64,000 bases of DNA from CALBZH01 sp964538515 (GTDB lineage Bacteria; Desulfobacterota; Syntrophobacteria; Syntrophobacterales; Syntrophobacteraceae). The translations under genes were made by a program, and so were the position numbers. Positions 17,599 through 26,089 of this stretch are shown here, one piece after another (positions within the stretch are counted from its first letter, which is position 1; every line of letters begins with the position of its first letter). The notes beneath the pieces are model-generated. The model was not told the origin of the DNA and did no database searches. It saw only the letters and a program-made list of their open reading frames with translations. The stretch covers positions 62,001 to 126,000 of the forward strand of contig CAZIEW010000001.1 in NCBI GenBank assembly GCA_964538515.1. Reading direction: 5' to 3'.

Positions 17599-18906
17599 AT
17601 GGGCATATCACTGAGTGGGATAGGAAGCGGATTTGACTGGCAGAGCGTCATTGATCAGCTCCGTCAGGTTGAGAACAACCGTGTCACCACGCTCAACACC
17701 CAAAAGGAAAAATACAACAGCAAGCTGACGGCGTGGCAGACGCTATCCTCGAAGCTCTCCGCCTTTCAGACAGCTGTCCAAGCACTGAAAGAAGCCGAGG
17801 ATTTTGATGTCTTCAAGACGGAGCTCACCTCCTCGTCATCCGTTTCCGCGGACTCACTGCTTTCGGTGACTACGAACAGTGACGCAGCCAAAGGTCGTTT
17901 TGACATTGTGGTGAGCAAGATGGCAAAAGCCGAGAAGCTGCAGTCAGCCTCCACCTATGCCGACACGTCAGCCGCCCTGAATAAGTCCGGAACGCTCACG
18001 ATTAACTCGAAAGAGCTCGTCCTCGACGGCACAGAATCGCTCTCGACTTTGCGTACCAAGATCAACGCATTGGACGCCGGAGCCGTCGCTAGCATTCTGC
18101 GCGACGCGGATGGTCTGTATCATCTCACCTTGACCAGCGAAACGGAAGGGGCAGCCGGTATTGTCGTGACGGACCTTGCCGGGGCAGATGCCCTCTTTTC
18201 TACGACACCGCTTCAGGACGGTGTTGACGCAGAGTTCACTGTTGACGGCCTTCCCATGAAGAGCTCCAGCAATAAGGTAACCGATGCCATCCCCGGCCTC
18301 ACCCTGACCATCAAAGGCGAGAGCCCTTCCAGTACGCTTTCGTTGCAGGTGGAGCACGACCTCGGCTCGGCCCAGAAAAAGATCCAATCATTTGTTGATT
18401 CCTACAACGATCTTACCAGCTTCATCGGACAGCAGATGTCCTATGACGCGACGGCGAAAAAAACGGGAGGAGTGCTGTTCGGAGACACGACAGTGAAGAG
18501 CGTCAAGAGCTCCCTACAGAGCATATTGTCAGAATCTGGGTTGGGGAAGTTCGGCGTGTCCATCACCAAAGAAAACAAGCTCACCATTGACTCCACGATA
18601 TTAAACAATGCTCTGGATAGTGATTTCAGCAACACCGTTTCTGCCTTCAACAGCATAAGCACGAAACTCGACTCCGCTGTCAACCGCTTCACAGACTACG
18701 TCAATGGTGGTGTAACCATACAGCAGAACTCGATTCAGTCCGCCATAAGAACACTCGACAAGCGTATCACTTCAACCCAGGACGCCATCGATCGAAAAAT
18801 GGAGCTGTTGACGAATCAATATATTGCACTTGATTCTGCTATGCTTGAAATGCAGAATATGTCTTCATATATTTCTTCACAACTTTCATCCTTATCGAAT
18901 AACTAG
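17599..18906 (+). CDS. fliD: flagellar filament cap protein FliD (HAP2)
   Basis: 435 residues. The N-terminal FliD domain is clear (SGIGSGFDWQSVIDQLRQVE, then a coiled segment LNTQKEKYNSKLTAWQTLSSKL), and the C-terminal domain ends with SAMLEMQNMSSYISSQLSSL, the usual FliD tail. FliD caps the growing filament and folds exported flagellin. It is exported, not signal-peptide cleaved. The length is in the normal range. A GGAG ribosome site precedes the ATG. It is followed by two fliS-like genes in the same direction, so cap and filament chaperones are made together. The last 80 bases turn AT-rich and this continues into fliS 1. Confidence 0.95.
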   Translation: MGISLSGIGSGFDWQSVIDQLRQVENNRVTTLNTQKEKYNSKLTAWQTLSSKLSAFQTAVQALKEAEDFDVFKTELTSSSSVSADSLLSVTTNSDAAKGRFDIVVSKMAKAEKLQSASTYADTSAALNKSGTLTINSKELVLDGTESLSTLRTKINALDAGAVASILRDADGLYHLTLTSETEGAAGIVVTDLAGADALFSTTPLQDGVDAEFTVDGLPMKSSSNKVTDAIPGLTLTIKGESPSSTLSLQVEHDLGSAQKKIQSFVDSYNDLTSFIGQQMSYDATAKKTGGVLFGDTTVKSVKSSLQSILSESGLGKFGVSITKENKLTIDSTILNNALDSDFSNTVSAFNSISTKLDSAVNRFTDYVNGGVTIQQNSIQSAIRTLDKRITSTQDAIDRKMELLTNQYIALDSAMLEMQNMSSYISSQLSSLSNN

Positions 18907-18930
18907 GCATATCAACGGAGGCTAAATGAC

Positions 18931-19305
18931 ATGATGAACCAGGCAGTTGCTTACGACATGCATGATCGATTAGAAACTATGGATCCTGTTCAACTGACAA
19001 TCATGGCTTACGATGGTATTATCAAAGATCTGAGACTGGCTAAAAAATATCTGATTGAACATGTAGAGGATAACGTAATAGAAAAGAATCAACATGCTCA
19101 GGATATCATCACAGAGCTTCTCCTGGGCCTTGATTATGAGCAAGGAGGTGAAATCGCCAGAAATCTGAGCAAATTATATGATTTTGCACTGCGCCAGCTT
19201 GTGAGTATAGGAAGAGAGTCCGACGTCTTAATATACGAGCATCTTATCAATATCTTTAGCGATTTAAGAGGGGCTTGGGCTCAGATCAGTATGCAGAATT
19301 CTTGA
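18931..19305 (+). CDS. fliS: flagellin chaperone FliS, copy 1 (divergent)
   Basis: 124 residues, all helical. It shares the block HAQDIITELLLGLDYE, then GGEI and NLSKLY, with the next gene, which is a clear FliS. FliS binds the C-terminal helix of unfolded flagellin in the cytoplasm and delays its export. The N-terminus (AYDMHDRLETMDPVQLTIMAYDGIIKDL) departs from the standard FliS start. The gene is AT-rich and its ORF begins MMNQ; either ATG (18931 or 18934) is possible after an ACGGAGG ribosome site. Either a second flagellin-specific chaperone or an older duplicate that drifted. Confidence 0.85.
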   Translation: MMNQAVAYDMHDRLETMDPVQLTIMAYDGIIKDLRLAKKYLIEHVEDNVIEKNQHAQDIITELLLGLDYEQGGEIARNLSKLYDFALRQLVSIGRESDVLIYEHLINIFSDLRGAWAQISMQNS

Positions 19306-19318
19306 GGGAGGCTTTGTA

Positions 19319-19750
19319 ATGTCCTACGCCAGTGCGGCTAAATCTTATCAGAAGACAAATATCGAGACCGCTGACATCTTGAAGCTGGTTATTCTCTGCT
19401 ACGAAAGAGCCATCAAAGATCTGGAAAGCGCGCGTACCTTCCATGAGAACAATAGCTTGGACAAAGGCTATGACAAGATTCACCATGCACAGGATATCAT
19501 TACCGAGCTTCTGCTTGGGCTCGATTATGAGAGGGGAGGAGAGATTTCCATCAACTTGAGCAAGCTCTACAACTTCATGCTGCGAGAATTGATGGGCATA
19601 AACAGCTCCAGAGACACGAGCATCTACGGACACCTCATCAGAATGCTGTCCGAGCTCAAAGAGGCCTGGGAACAAGTCCGCGCGTCGTCATCGGAGTCCT
19701 ACGCCACGGTTTCATTGCCAGACATGAGGAACTGGGAAGCGCGTGTGTAG
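19319..19750 (+). CDS. fliS: flagellin chaperone FliS, copy 2
   Basis: 143 residues with the usual FliS layout: YASAAKSYQKTNIETADILKLVILCYERAIKDLESA at the start and EAWEQVRAS in the last helix. A GGGAGG ribosome site lies just before the ATG, 14 bases after the stop of copy 1. It acts as cytoplasmic export chaperone for flagellin. The tail (about 25 residues after AWEQV) extends beyond the usual domain. Two fliS genes beside two flagellin genes suggests pairing, but nothing in the sequence proves which chaperone serves which flagellin. Confidence 0.93.
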   Translation: MSYASAAKSYQKTNIETADILKLVILCYERAIKDLESARTFHENNSLDKGYDKIHHAQDIITELLLGLDYERGGEISINLSKLYNFMLRELMGINSSRDTSIYGHLIRMLSELKEAWEQVRASSSESYATVSLPDMRNWEARV

Positions 19751-19785
19751 TAATCATAGACAAGCAGCAGCAACCATGCAAAGCA

Positions 19786-20208
19786 ATGCCCAGAGGAATT
19801 GACATGCCCTCCCATGACAACTCTACAGTCATTGACCTGCTGAAGGGGCTCCTTGCTCCGCTCGGAAGGATCGCTCAGGATTCAGACCTATCAGAGGATC
19901 GTCTCCAGAGGCTCGTCGAGGAGTGCAGGACTCATTTCAGCCAACTGAAGGGGATCATGGAAGCGAGTCAAAATGCAGACGCCAGGGATGGCGACGAGAC
20001 CGAAGAAGCGGTGGAAACTTCGGAAGCCAAAAGGGCAATGACTGTGCTCATCAGCGAAGTAGGCGAACGGCTCCAACAAAGCATCCGTCAGCTTGCCTCA
20101 AGGAAAAAGGCCATCGCGAAAGATCTGGAATGCCTCCGACGCACACAGCACGCTACCCGAGCTTACTACGGCATCAAACCGCCATCAAGGCACCCAGGGC
20201 GTCCCTGA
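19786..20208 (+). CDS. FlgN/FliT-like flagellar chaperone candidate
   Basis: 140 residues, predicted helical, hydrophilic, no signal peptide. The second half, LISEVGERLQQSIRQLASRKKAIAKDLECLRRTQHATRAYYG, resembles the last helix and YYG ending of FlgN/FliT-type export chaperones. It follows fliS 2 in the operon, exactly where fliT is found in many bacteria. ATG at 19786 has a GAGGAATTG-like context only for the second ATG at 19804 (M7), which may be the true start. The function is inferred from position and fold-like pattern; sequence similarity is too weak to be sure. Confidence 0.6.
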   Translation: MPRGIDMPSHDNSTVIDLLKGLLAPLGRIAQDSDLSEDRLQRLVEECRTHFSQLKGIMEASQNADARDGDETEEAVETSEAKRAMTVLISEVGERLQQSIRQLASRKKAIAKDLECLRRTQHATRAYYGIKPPSRHPGRP

Positions 20209-20224
20209 GCCTCAAGCTCTTTCG

Positions 20225-21130
20225 TCAAACGCTCACCTTCTCCTGCTCGTCCACCAACGCTCTTATCACCACCGACAACCCCTCTCGCCAAGATTTCTGC
20301 AGGATACCGAACCGTCGCCCGATTTTTTCGCAATCCAGAACAGACCACGGTGGACGTCCGGCCGGCGTTGGAAACTCTGCGGTCGTGATCGGAGTAACAG
20401 TCCCAGCTCTCAGTTGAGTGAGCCCCTTGGCCTGTTCGAGGATTTCGCTGGCAAACCCACACCAGGTCGTCTCCCCCAAGCCACAGTAGTGATAGGTTCC
20501 CCACAATTCGTGCGTATTACCGGAGGTCACCGCGGCCCGTACAATCTTGATCAAGACTTCAGCAAGGTCCCCGGACCACGTGGGACAGCCAAATTGATCG
20601 TTTACCACGCGCAATTCATCTCGCTCTCGAGCCAGCCTGAGGATCGTCTTGACGAAGCTGTTCCCCATGGCGCCAAACAACCATGCGGTTCGCACGATGA
20701 TGTGCTTCCCGTGAATTGAGCCAAGCTCTTTCTCCCCCGCCCACTTGCTTCCTCCATAGACACCCAAGGGACATGGAAGGTCGTCTTCCCGATAAGGCCT
20801 CCTCAGTTTTCCATCGAACACATAATCCGTGGACACATGAATGAGCGGAATGTCGAGGTCCCTGCAGACCATGGCCAGGTTGCGTACACCGTCTCGATTG
20901 ACGGCAAACGCGACCTCCGGTTGAGACTCCGCTTTGTCTACCGCCGTGTAAGCAGCGCAATTGATGACTGCCGTCGCTTCCGACTCTTTCACTTGCCGAC
21001 GGACCGTGTCTGGTTGGGTGATGTCAAACTCTGGAAGGTCCGCCCCCCAGTGCGAAATACCTGTTTTATCAAGCAACAAAGTAAGATCACGTGCCAACAT
21101 CCCCCGGTTCCCGACCACGGCTACGCGCAT
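20225..21130 (-). CDS. rmlD: dTDP-4-dehydrorhamnose reductase
   Basis: 301 residues starting at the ATG at 21128-21130, which follows AAAGG at good spacing; the longer frame to 21157 lacks support. It is an extended short-chain dehydrogenase: VAVVGNRGMLARDL is the NAD(P) loop, HVSTDYVFDG and the catalytic Y125-x3-K129 (YGGSK) follow. RmlD makes dTDP-L-rhamnose from the 4-keto sugar. No rmlA, rmlB or rmlC is seen in the window. It is convergent with the chaperone gene and lies among flagellar genes, so the rhamnose may feed flagellin or surface glycan made by the transferases to the left. Confidence 0.92.
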   Translation of the reverse strand: MRVAVVGNRGMLARDLTLLLDKTGISHWGADLPEFDITQPDTVRRQVKESEATAVINCAAYTAVDKAESQPEVAFAVNRDGVRNLAMVCRDLDIPLIHVSTDYVFDGKLRRPYREDDLPCPLGVYGGSKWAGEKELGSIHGKHIIVRTAWLFGAMGNSFVKTILRLARERDELRVVNDQFGCPTWSGDLAEVLIKIVRAAVTSGNTHELWGTYHYCGLGETTWCGFASEILEQAKGLTQLRAGTVTPITTAEFPTPAGRPPWSVLDCEKIGRRFGILQKSWREGLSVVIRALVDEQEKVSV

Positions 21131-21456
21131 CGTCCAATCCTTTCCGGCCCGTCTCAAAAGCAGGGAGGCGACTTGTCACCCCATCCATCACGCACATTCC
21201 CCACATAATACGGATCTCGCAGCACAACGTGTAGTCATTTTCCTCCTTGGCCGCAAACCAAAACGTCAGCATTGAGGATCCATCCATGAAAGGATCAGGC
21301 AACACCCGAAACGGTGCAAAGCATCTATCGGTTGCGGCTGGAAACTTGCAACGTTTTTGGCATCATTCATGCTGGGCAGAAGACGAGACCTTCAGCGACC
21401 AAACGACAGAAATCCAAACCGCGCCATCTTCGGACGCGGAGGAGAGTGAGCTGCCC
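21131..21456. other. divergent intergenic region between rmlD and the lipoprotein gene
   Basis: The open frame from 21247 runs through this stretch into the lipoprotein, but it has no ribosome site and would bury the signal peptide. A possible sigma-54 site is listed separately at 21335. I see no RNA gene or terminator. Confidence 0.5.
21335..21350 (+). promoter_or_regulatory. possible sigma-54 promoter before the lipoprotein-flaG pair
   Basis: CGGCTG-GAAAC-TTGCA. The -12 element is perfect and the GG of -24 is at the right distance, but three of six -24 positions differ. Leader would be about 95 bases. Confidence 0.35.
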
Positions 21457-22104
21457 ATGAAGCCCCGCACCTTGTTTGTTGACAGACTGATCCGCTATTC
21501 ACTTCGAGCCGGCTGGACTCTAGCACTTCTATCCGCACTCACAGGATGCATGTTCAGAAACCGAGTCTTGGCACAGCGGTCTGTGACGATAGAGCCCATT
21601 GAAATCGTGACCGAACGCGACTTGACCTCCAAATGGCGCGGCAAGCTTGGGGTTTTGTCTTTCACGGGACCATCTTATGTCGGCGATCAGAAAGAGAAAC
21701 TCTCCACGATCTATTTCGAGAAGCTGCTCCAAAACGGCCCGTTCCGTGAAACGCTTCTCCTACGCCGCGAGCCAAAGAGTGATGAAGATGCTCTTCGCCT
21801 CGGGCGGGAGCTCTCGTGCGACAGCGTCCTCATGGGAACCATCGACTATGCCTTGGACAGCTCCGGTGCCACCCCCACCGCTCTCGAGGTCCACATTCGC
21901 ATCTTGGAGATCAATACAGGACTGCTTCTCGGGTACTTCCGTCAGCGAGCCCATTCGCTCCCAGGTTCCGATCTGGATCTCTACTGGAAGGTTATTCACG
22001 GTGAGCCAAGTGCTCGAACCCGCATGCTTGCCGAATGTTTGGCGGAGCAAGCTTCTCAACAGCTCAACTCGCTGACATGGAAATCTTTTGGCCAACCTCA
22101 ATAA
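21457..22104 (+). CDS. lipoprotein, possibly LpoB/CsgG-like fold
   Basis: 215 residues from the ATG at 21457, preceded by GGAGGAG. The N-terminus is a long lipoprotein signal: basic residues, a hydrophobic run and the lipobox ALTGC with Cys31. The mature part has alternating strands and helices (GKLGVLSFTGP, LLQNGPFRETLLLRREP, LGRELSCDSVLMGTIDYA, LEVHIRILEINTGLLLGYF). This pattern recalls the CsgG/LpoB/FlgT-type fold found in envelope lipoproteins. I do not recognise a specific family. It precedes flaG and lies in a flagellar region, so a role at the outer membrane around the flagellum is possible but unproven. Confidence 0.7.
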   Translation: MKPRTLFVDRLIRYSLRAGWTLALLSALTGCMFRNRVLAQRSVTIEPIEIVTERDLTSKWRGKLGVLSFTGPSYVGDQKEKLSTIYFEKLLQNGPFRETLLLRREPKSDEDALRLGRELSCDSVLMGTIDYALDSSGATPTALEVHIRILEINTGLLLGYFRQRAHSLPGSDLDLYWKVIHGEPSARTRMLAECLAEQASQQLNSLTWKSFGQPQ

Positions 22105-22177
22105 AGACGTAATGCTTCCCCCATGCCTAACCGACATAAGGATTGAAGGATCGCAATCTACTCGGGGAGGGTTTCCC

Positions 22178-22576
22178 ATGGAAGCAAGAATTCGTGAAGT
22201 TCAGCCATTGGTCGCAGAATCGTGGATCCGGTATGACAAGAAATCCCAGGACTTGCCTCTCATTCAACCCATTACCAAATCGGGAGAAAGCTCAAAATCG
22301 GAAGGGGTTGGCAGGAACAAGACCGGCCAAGACGGGAATCTGACACAGCAGGACCCGGGAAGCACTCGGAAGCTTGTTGATGAAGTCCAATCGTACCTGG
22401 ATAATCTCAATATCGAGCTTGAGTTCAACATCCGAGAGAAGACGGGTGACATCGTGGTACGCGTTCTGGATCGTAAGAGCGGAGACGTGATCCGGCAGCT
22501 GCCGCCTGAAGACCTGCTTGAGCTGCGAGACAAGCTCGATGAGCTTCGTGGAGCCCTATTCGACAAGAAGGTCTGA
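22178..22576 (+). CDS. flaG: FlaG-family flagellar protein
   Basis: 132 residues from the ATG at 22178, which has a GGGAGGG ribosome site; the longer frame from 22088 overlaps the lipoprotein gene and is less likely. The C-terminal half is the FlaG domain: VDEVQSYLDNLNIELEFNIRE, VRVLDRKSGDVIRQLPPEDLLELRDKL. The N-terminal half is polar and variable, as in other FlaG proteins. FlaG influences filament length in several bacteria by an unclear mechanism and is usually next to fliD. Here it is separated from fliD by the chaperones and rmlD. Confidence 0.9.
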   Translation: MEARIREVQPLVAESWIRYDKKSQDLPLIQPITKSGESSKSEGVGRNKTGQDGNLTQQDPGSTRKLVDEVQSYLDNLNIELEFNIREKTGDIVVRVLDRKSGDVIRQLPPEDLLELRDKLDELRGALFDKKV

Positions 22577-22993
22577 GCATGTGAGTGGGCAGCCTCATTG
22601 CATGATACCCAGTCTTCGCATCAGGTCAGCGCCCGGGCCCTTCCCGGGAAGCAGCGATTTCCCTTGGCTCGATGGTAGCGAGTATGTCTGAACGTTGATT
22701 GGAGCCACTCAACTCCCCCCATCCGGATTCGTTCGCCTCAAGGCAAGGAACGTCCAGAGGCTCATCCTCGCATACCCCATAGGCGAATTTCGCAGCAGGC
22801 TCCACCGAAGTCTCTCGCACTCCAACCGCCGCCCTACTCCAGATCCCAACTGAACCTGGCCGGCACGAATTGTGCTTATTTCCCCCTCTGAGCTATCTAG
22901 CGAACTGCCCGCCACATTCCCGGTGGAAGAGGATCTGTCGACCAGCAGGTCCTCCTCTCCATCGACCGATTGCATGATTTGGGAGCCAAATTC
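22577..22993. other. intergenic region before the signalling operon
   Basis: No gene is convincing. CCCGGGCCCTTCCCGGG near 22631-22647 forms a GC-rich hairpin after flaG without a T tract. The region also carries the sigma-54 site at 22861, listed separately. Confidence 0.5.
22861..22876 (+). promoter_or_regulatory. sigma-54 promoter of the REC-SHOCT / HD-GYP / kinase operon
   Basis: CGGCAC-GAATT-GTGCT. It matches the consensus except for C at the first base and G at the first base of the -12 element, and is nearly the same as the flagellin 1 promoter. Predicted start is near 22887, about 106 bases before the first gene. Confidence 0.75.
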
Positions 22994-23701
22994 ATGAGAG
23001 GATCGTCAAGGGAGCTTCCCGTTAGAATCCTAATCACCGACGATGACGACGTTTGCCGCAAGCTCATCCGTGACGCCATCGAAGAAGACGGCATTGAGGT
23101 CGAGCTCGCGGGTGACGGAACGGAGGCTTTGGCCCAGCTGCAAGAGGCTCCCGCGGACTTGCTGATTACCGATTTACACATGCCGCACATGGATGGATTG
23201 ACCTTGTTGACGCGAGCACGGCAACTGTTGCCGCATCTCCTGTCAATAATCATAACAGGGTATGGCAGCCTCGAGTCTGCTGTAGAAGCCATCAGGCAAG
23301 GGGCTTACGATTACGTCCAAAAGCCATTCACCATGGAGCGAATCGGGGTGGTGACACGTAATGCCATCGAAATGATCCGCATCTCCCGGGAAAAGGCTCG
23401 TCTCCTCAACGAACTGGAGGGCGCCTACCGAAAGCTGCAGCTTCTGGAAGTTCGGGGCTCCAGTGACGACACCCCGACGCATGAGATCGCCAACGAAGAG
23501 CGGTCTCGGCAGTCGTTCTGCCTCTATCCTCAGCAATCGTTACCGCTTTATTACTATGAACTACCGAAGGATCCGGCAGCAGGCATTTTGAACAGACTGG
23601 AGCGTCTGGCCGAGCTCAGACGTGACGGCGCGGTCAACGAAAAGGAATTCTCCTTGCTCAAGAAGGCGATCATCAACGGTGCGGGAACCAGCAACCCATG
23701 A
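22994..23701 (+). CDS. response regulator with C-terminal SHOCT domain
   Basis: 235 residues from the ATG at 22994, which has GGGAG at proper spacing; 22970 is an alternative start. Receiver domain 10-125: acidic pocket TDDDD, phosphoryl aspartate D60 in LITDLHMP, T88 and K110. A coiled stretch (about 130-150) follows, then a variable linker. The C-terminus, LNRLERLAELRRDGAVNEKEFSLLKKAI, is a SHOCT motif, a short domain that normally mediates oligomerisation. There is no DNA-binding or enzymatic domain, so the output is probably protein-protein. The stop overlaps the next start (ATGA), so it is coupled to the HD-GYP regulator. Confidence 0.85.
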   Translation: MRGSSRELPVRILITDDDDVCRKLIRDAIEEDGIEVELAGDGTEALAQLQEAPADLLITDLHMPHMDGLTLLTRARQLLPHLLSIIITGYGSLESAVEAIRQGAYDYVQKPFTMERIGVVTRNAIEMIRISREKARLLNELEGAYRKLQLLEVRGSSDDTPTHEIANEERSRQSFCLYPQQSLPLYYYELPKDPAAGILNRLERLAELRRDGAVNEKEFSLLKKAIINGAGTSNP

Positions 23702-25203
23702 AGATCCTAATCGTTGAAGACGACTCGATCCTCTGTGACCTCCTGCGCGAATACCTGCAGCAGCTTCAGCACGAGAAGGTTCAAACCTGCTATTCCGCTC
23801 ATGAAGCCCTGGTGGCCATTCAAGACGACGTCTACGACTGCGCCTTTGTGGACCTCCGACTGCCTGATATGGACGGTATCCAGTTGATCGGGATTCTCAA
23901 ACGCCAGGACCCCAGCCTCCCCGTCGTGATGATGAGCGGCTATCCGACCATGAGTTACACCATTGAGGCCATGAGAAAGGGAGCTTCTGATTTTCTCCCG
24001 AAACCCTTCACCCTCCAGGACATGGTCCTCGCGCTGGAAAGGGTCACCAAGGAGCGGAGACTTCTTCTGGAGAATCTCCGTCTCAAGCTGGAGATCCAAG
24101 CGCAGCAGCAACTGGAATGTGTGAACAGGGAATTGGAAGCGAAGGTTGACGAGCAGATCAAGCTGTTTGAGATTTCGGGTCAAATCGACGCGGTCAGATC
24201 CAGCGAGGATCTCTATCCCCGCATCGTCGAAATGGCCGCGAGCCTGACGGCCGCAGAGAAGGTCGGCTTTTTCATTCTGCCACCCGACCAGCATCACGTC
24301 ATCCTGATCTCGGAATTCGGTCTGGACGACCTCCGTTCAAAAGGATGCAATCCCAAGCTTGAAATCGAAGCGCTACGAAATACCCTTGAGAAGACGACGG
24401 GGCATTTGTCTCTGAAAGGGCTGGATATTTTTCGCAATGGCGAGCAGACCCTCTCGGCACAGGATGACTCTTTGTATTATTGCTGGCCTTTAAAGATTCG
24501 GGGGGAACTGTTTGGTTTCCTTGCGACATCGGGCAGCAGCCACAGCCAGATGCAGTCGGGAGTTGAAGTAAAGCTCCTGGACTTTCTGATGAAGAAGGCT
24601 GCGCTTGCCATTGAGAACATGGCCCTCTACGAGAGTATGATCAGCAACTTCTATGGCATTCTCCGGTCTTTGGTGAACGCTCTGGAAGCCAAAGACCTTT
24701 ACACGGGGAAGCATTCCGAACGAGTAACACGTTATGCTTACTTGATCGCTCAGGAGATGGGGTGCGAGGTCGGTCAGGTTGAGGCGCTCCGTACCGTGGG
24801 TCATCTGCACGACATCGGGAAGATAGGAATCGCGGACAGCATTCTCAACAAACCCTCAGCGCTGACCCAGGAAGAGTATGAGCTCGTCCGAAAGCATCCG
24901 GTGATCGGTGAGTCGATCGTTTCGGAGCTCGGCTTGAGCCCGGAAGAACGGGCTATTATTCGGCACCACCATGAACGGTGGGACGGCACCGGCTATCCGG
25001 ATGGGCTTTCGGGGCACGAGATTCCCCTGCTCGCTCGGATTGTCATGGTGGCAGATGCCTTCGACGCCATGACCTCGAAGCGGGCCTATCGGGCGGCAAT
25101 GTCAAAACCCGCGGCCCTTGACGAGCTGAGACAAAACGGTGGGCGACAGTTTGACAGGGACGTCGTGAGTGCGTTCATTTCGGCAGTGAATCGGGACCTT
25201 TGA
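23698..25203 (+). CDS. REC-GAF-HD-GYP response regulator (predicted c-di-GMP phosphodiesterase)
   Basis: 501 residues. Receiver 1-120 (D52 in FVDLRLPDMDG, K102), a coiled coil (about 118-155), a GAF-like domain (about 160-310) and a C-terminal HD-GYP domain with HSERVTRYAYLIA, LHDIGKIGI, IRHHHERWDGTGYPDGLSG and DAFDAMTSKRAYR. The HD and GYP motifs are intact, so it should be able to hydrolyse c-di-GMP when phosphorylated. It is coupled to the gene before it and is followed at four bases by a histidine kinase gene. With a sigma-54 flagellar-type promoter upstream, it probably tunes c-di-GMP around flagellar assembly or motility. Confidence 0.93.
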   Translation: MKILIVEDDSILCDLLREYLQQLQHEKVQTCYSAHEALVAIQDDVYDCAFVDLRLPDMDGIQLIGILKRQDPSLPVVMMSGYPTMSYTIEAMRKGASDFLPKPFTLQDMVLALERVTKERRLLLENLRLKLEIQAQQQLECVNRELEAKVDEQIKLFEISGQIDAVRSSEDLYPRIVEMAASLTAAEKVGFFILPPDQHHVILISEFGLDDLRSKGCNPKLEIEALRNTLEKTTGHLSLKGLDIFRNGEQTLSAQDDSLYYCWPLKIRGELFGFLATSGSSHSQMQSGVEVKLLDFLMKKAALAIENMALYESMISNFYGILRSLVNALEAKDLYTGKHSERVTRYAYLIAQEMGCEVGQVEALRTVGHLHDIGKIGIADSILNKPSALTQEEYELVRKHPVIGESIVSELGLSPEERAIIRHHHERWDGTGYPDGLSGHEIPLLARIVMVADAFDAMTSKRAYRAAMSKPAALDELRQNGGRQFDRDVVSAFISAVNRDL

Positions 25204-25207
25204 GACC

Positions 25208-26089
25208 ATGGCTCTTTTTTACTCCAGTGTGACATCATCACTCCTTACAGGCAAGCGAGAGAATCAAATGGATTTGGAATCGGCGGTGCACGGCGACCAT
25301 CAAAGTCAGATCAAGCTCCTCTTGGACGCTCTCCTCGAGAAGGACCGGATCTGTCATACCGGCAAACTCGTCCGCGGTCTCATTCATAACATCAATGGCC
25401 CGTTGCACAATCTATCCATGCTGGTCGAAATGATGGAGCAGGGCCAGAAACAGCTGGATCAGCTCGTGCGGGCACCTGATGAGGGCGACCAAGAAGCTTG
25501 CCATAAGCTTCTCACCAAGCAGCATGAACGGCTGGACAGGCTCTCAAGACAAGTCGGCGCCCTGGTTGATATGCTCCAGGACTTCATGATTCTTCAGGAA
25601 ATCGAAAACAGCGAATCCGATGTTGATCTTCCTTTCGTGCTGAAGAAACTGTCAAAGATCTATCGCGCCGATCTGTTCCTGAAACACCATGTTGAGGTCC
25701 ACCTCGAGCTTCAGGAGAACCTGCCTCCAGTCCGAATTCCGGGAAAGGACATCGTGCCCGCCCTCATGCACCTGTTTCAGAATGCGATCCTGGCCTTGCA
25801 TGAAGCACCGGAAAAGAAGCTGACCATCCAGTGTCAGCGCCAGAATAACATCATCCGGGTCCTTTTCCGTGACACGGGACCGGGATTCGATGCTGCCGTC
25901 CCGGACGAGACCTTCTTTGAGCTTTTCTATTCAGGCTGGTCGAGCACATCCGATGGGCTCAAGAACATCGAGACCCCACATGGGTTCGGACTCTACGCCG
26001 TCCGTCGACTGATGGCGCCTTATGGGGTGAAGGCAAAGCTGAAGCGAGAAGCCGGCGAAACGCAGGCGATTCTTGAAATCCCCGTTTGA
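25208..26089 (+). CDS. histidine kinase without a sensor domain
   Basis: 293 residues. The predicted phospho-acceptor is H60 in VRGLIHNINGPLHNLSML, followed by a dimerising helical segment (60-140). The ATP-binding domain shows an N box (LMHLFQNAILALHE), G1 (FRDTGPGFD) and G2 (HGFGLYAVRRLM). There is no membrane segment or PAS/GAF sensor, so it is cytoplasmic and must take its signal from a partner. A second in-frame ATG at 25268 would remove 20 residues; neither start has a strong ribosome site. It is the natural partner of the two receivers upstream. Confidence 0.88.
   Translation: MALFYSSVTSSLLTGKRENQMDLESAVHGDHQSQIKLLLDALLEKDRICHTGKLVRGLIHNINGPLHNLSMLVEMMEQGQKQLDQLVRAPDEGDQEACHKLLTKQHERLDRLSRQVGALVDMLQDFMILQEIENSESDVDLPFVLKKLSKIYRADLFLKHHVEVHLELQENLPPVRIPGKDIVPALMHLFQNAILALHEAPEKKLTIQCQRQNNIIRVLFRDTGPGFDAAVPDETFFELFYSGWSSTSDGLKNIETPHGFGLYAVRRLMAPYGVKAKLKREAGETQAILEIPV

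Noticed and set aside
22088..22177. Longer N-terminus for FlaG
   Set aside because: It would overlap the lipoprotein gene, while the ATG at 22178 has an excellent ribosome site.
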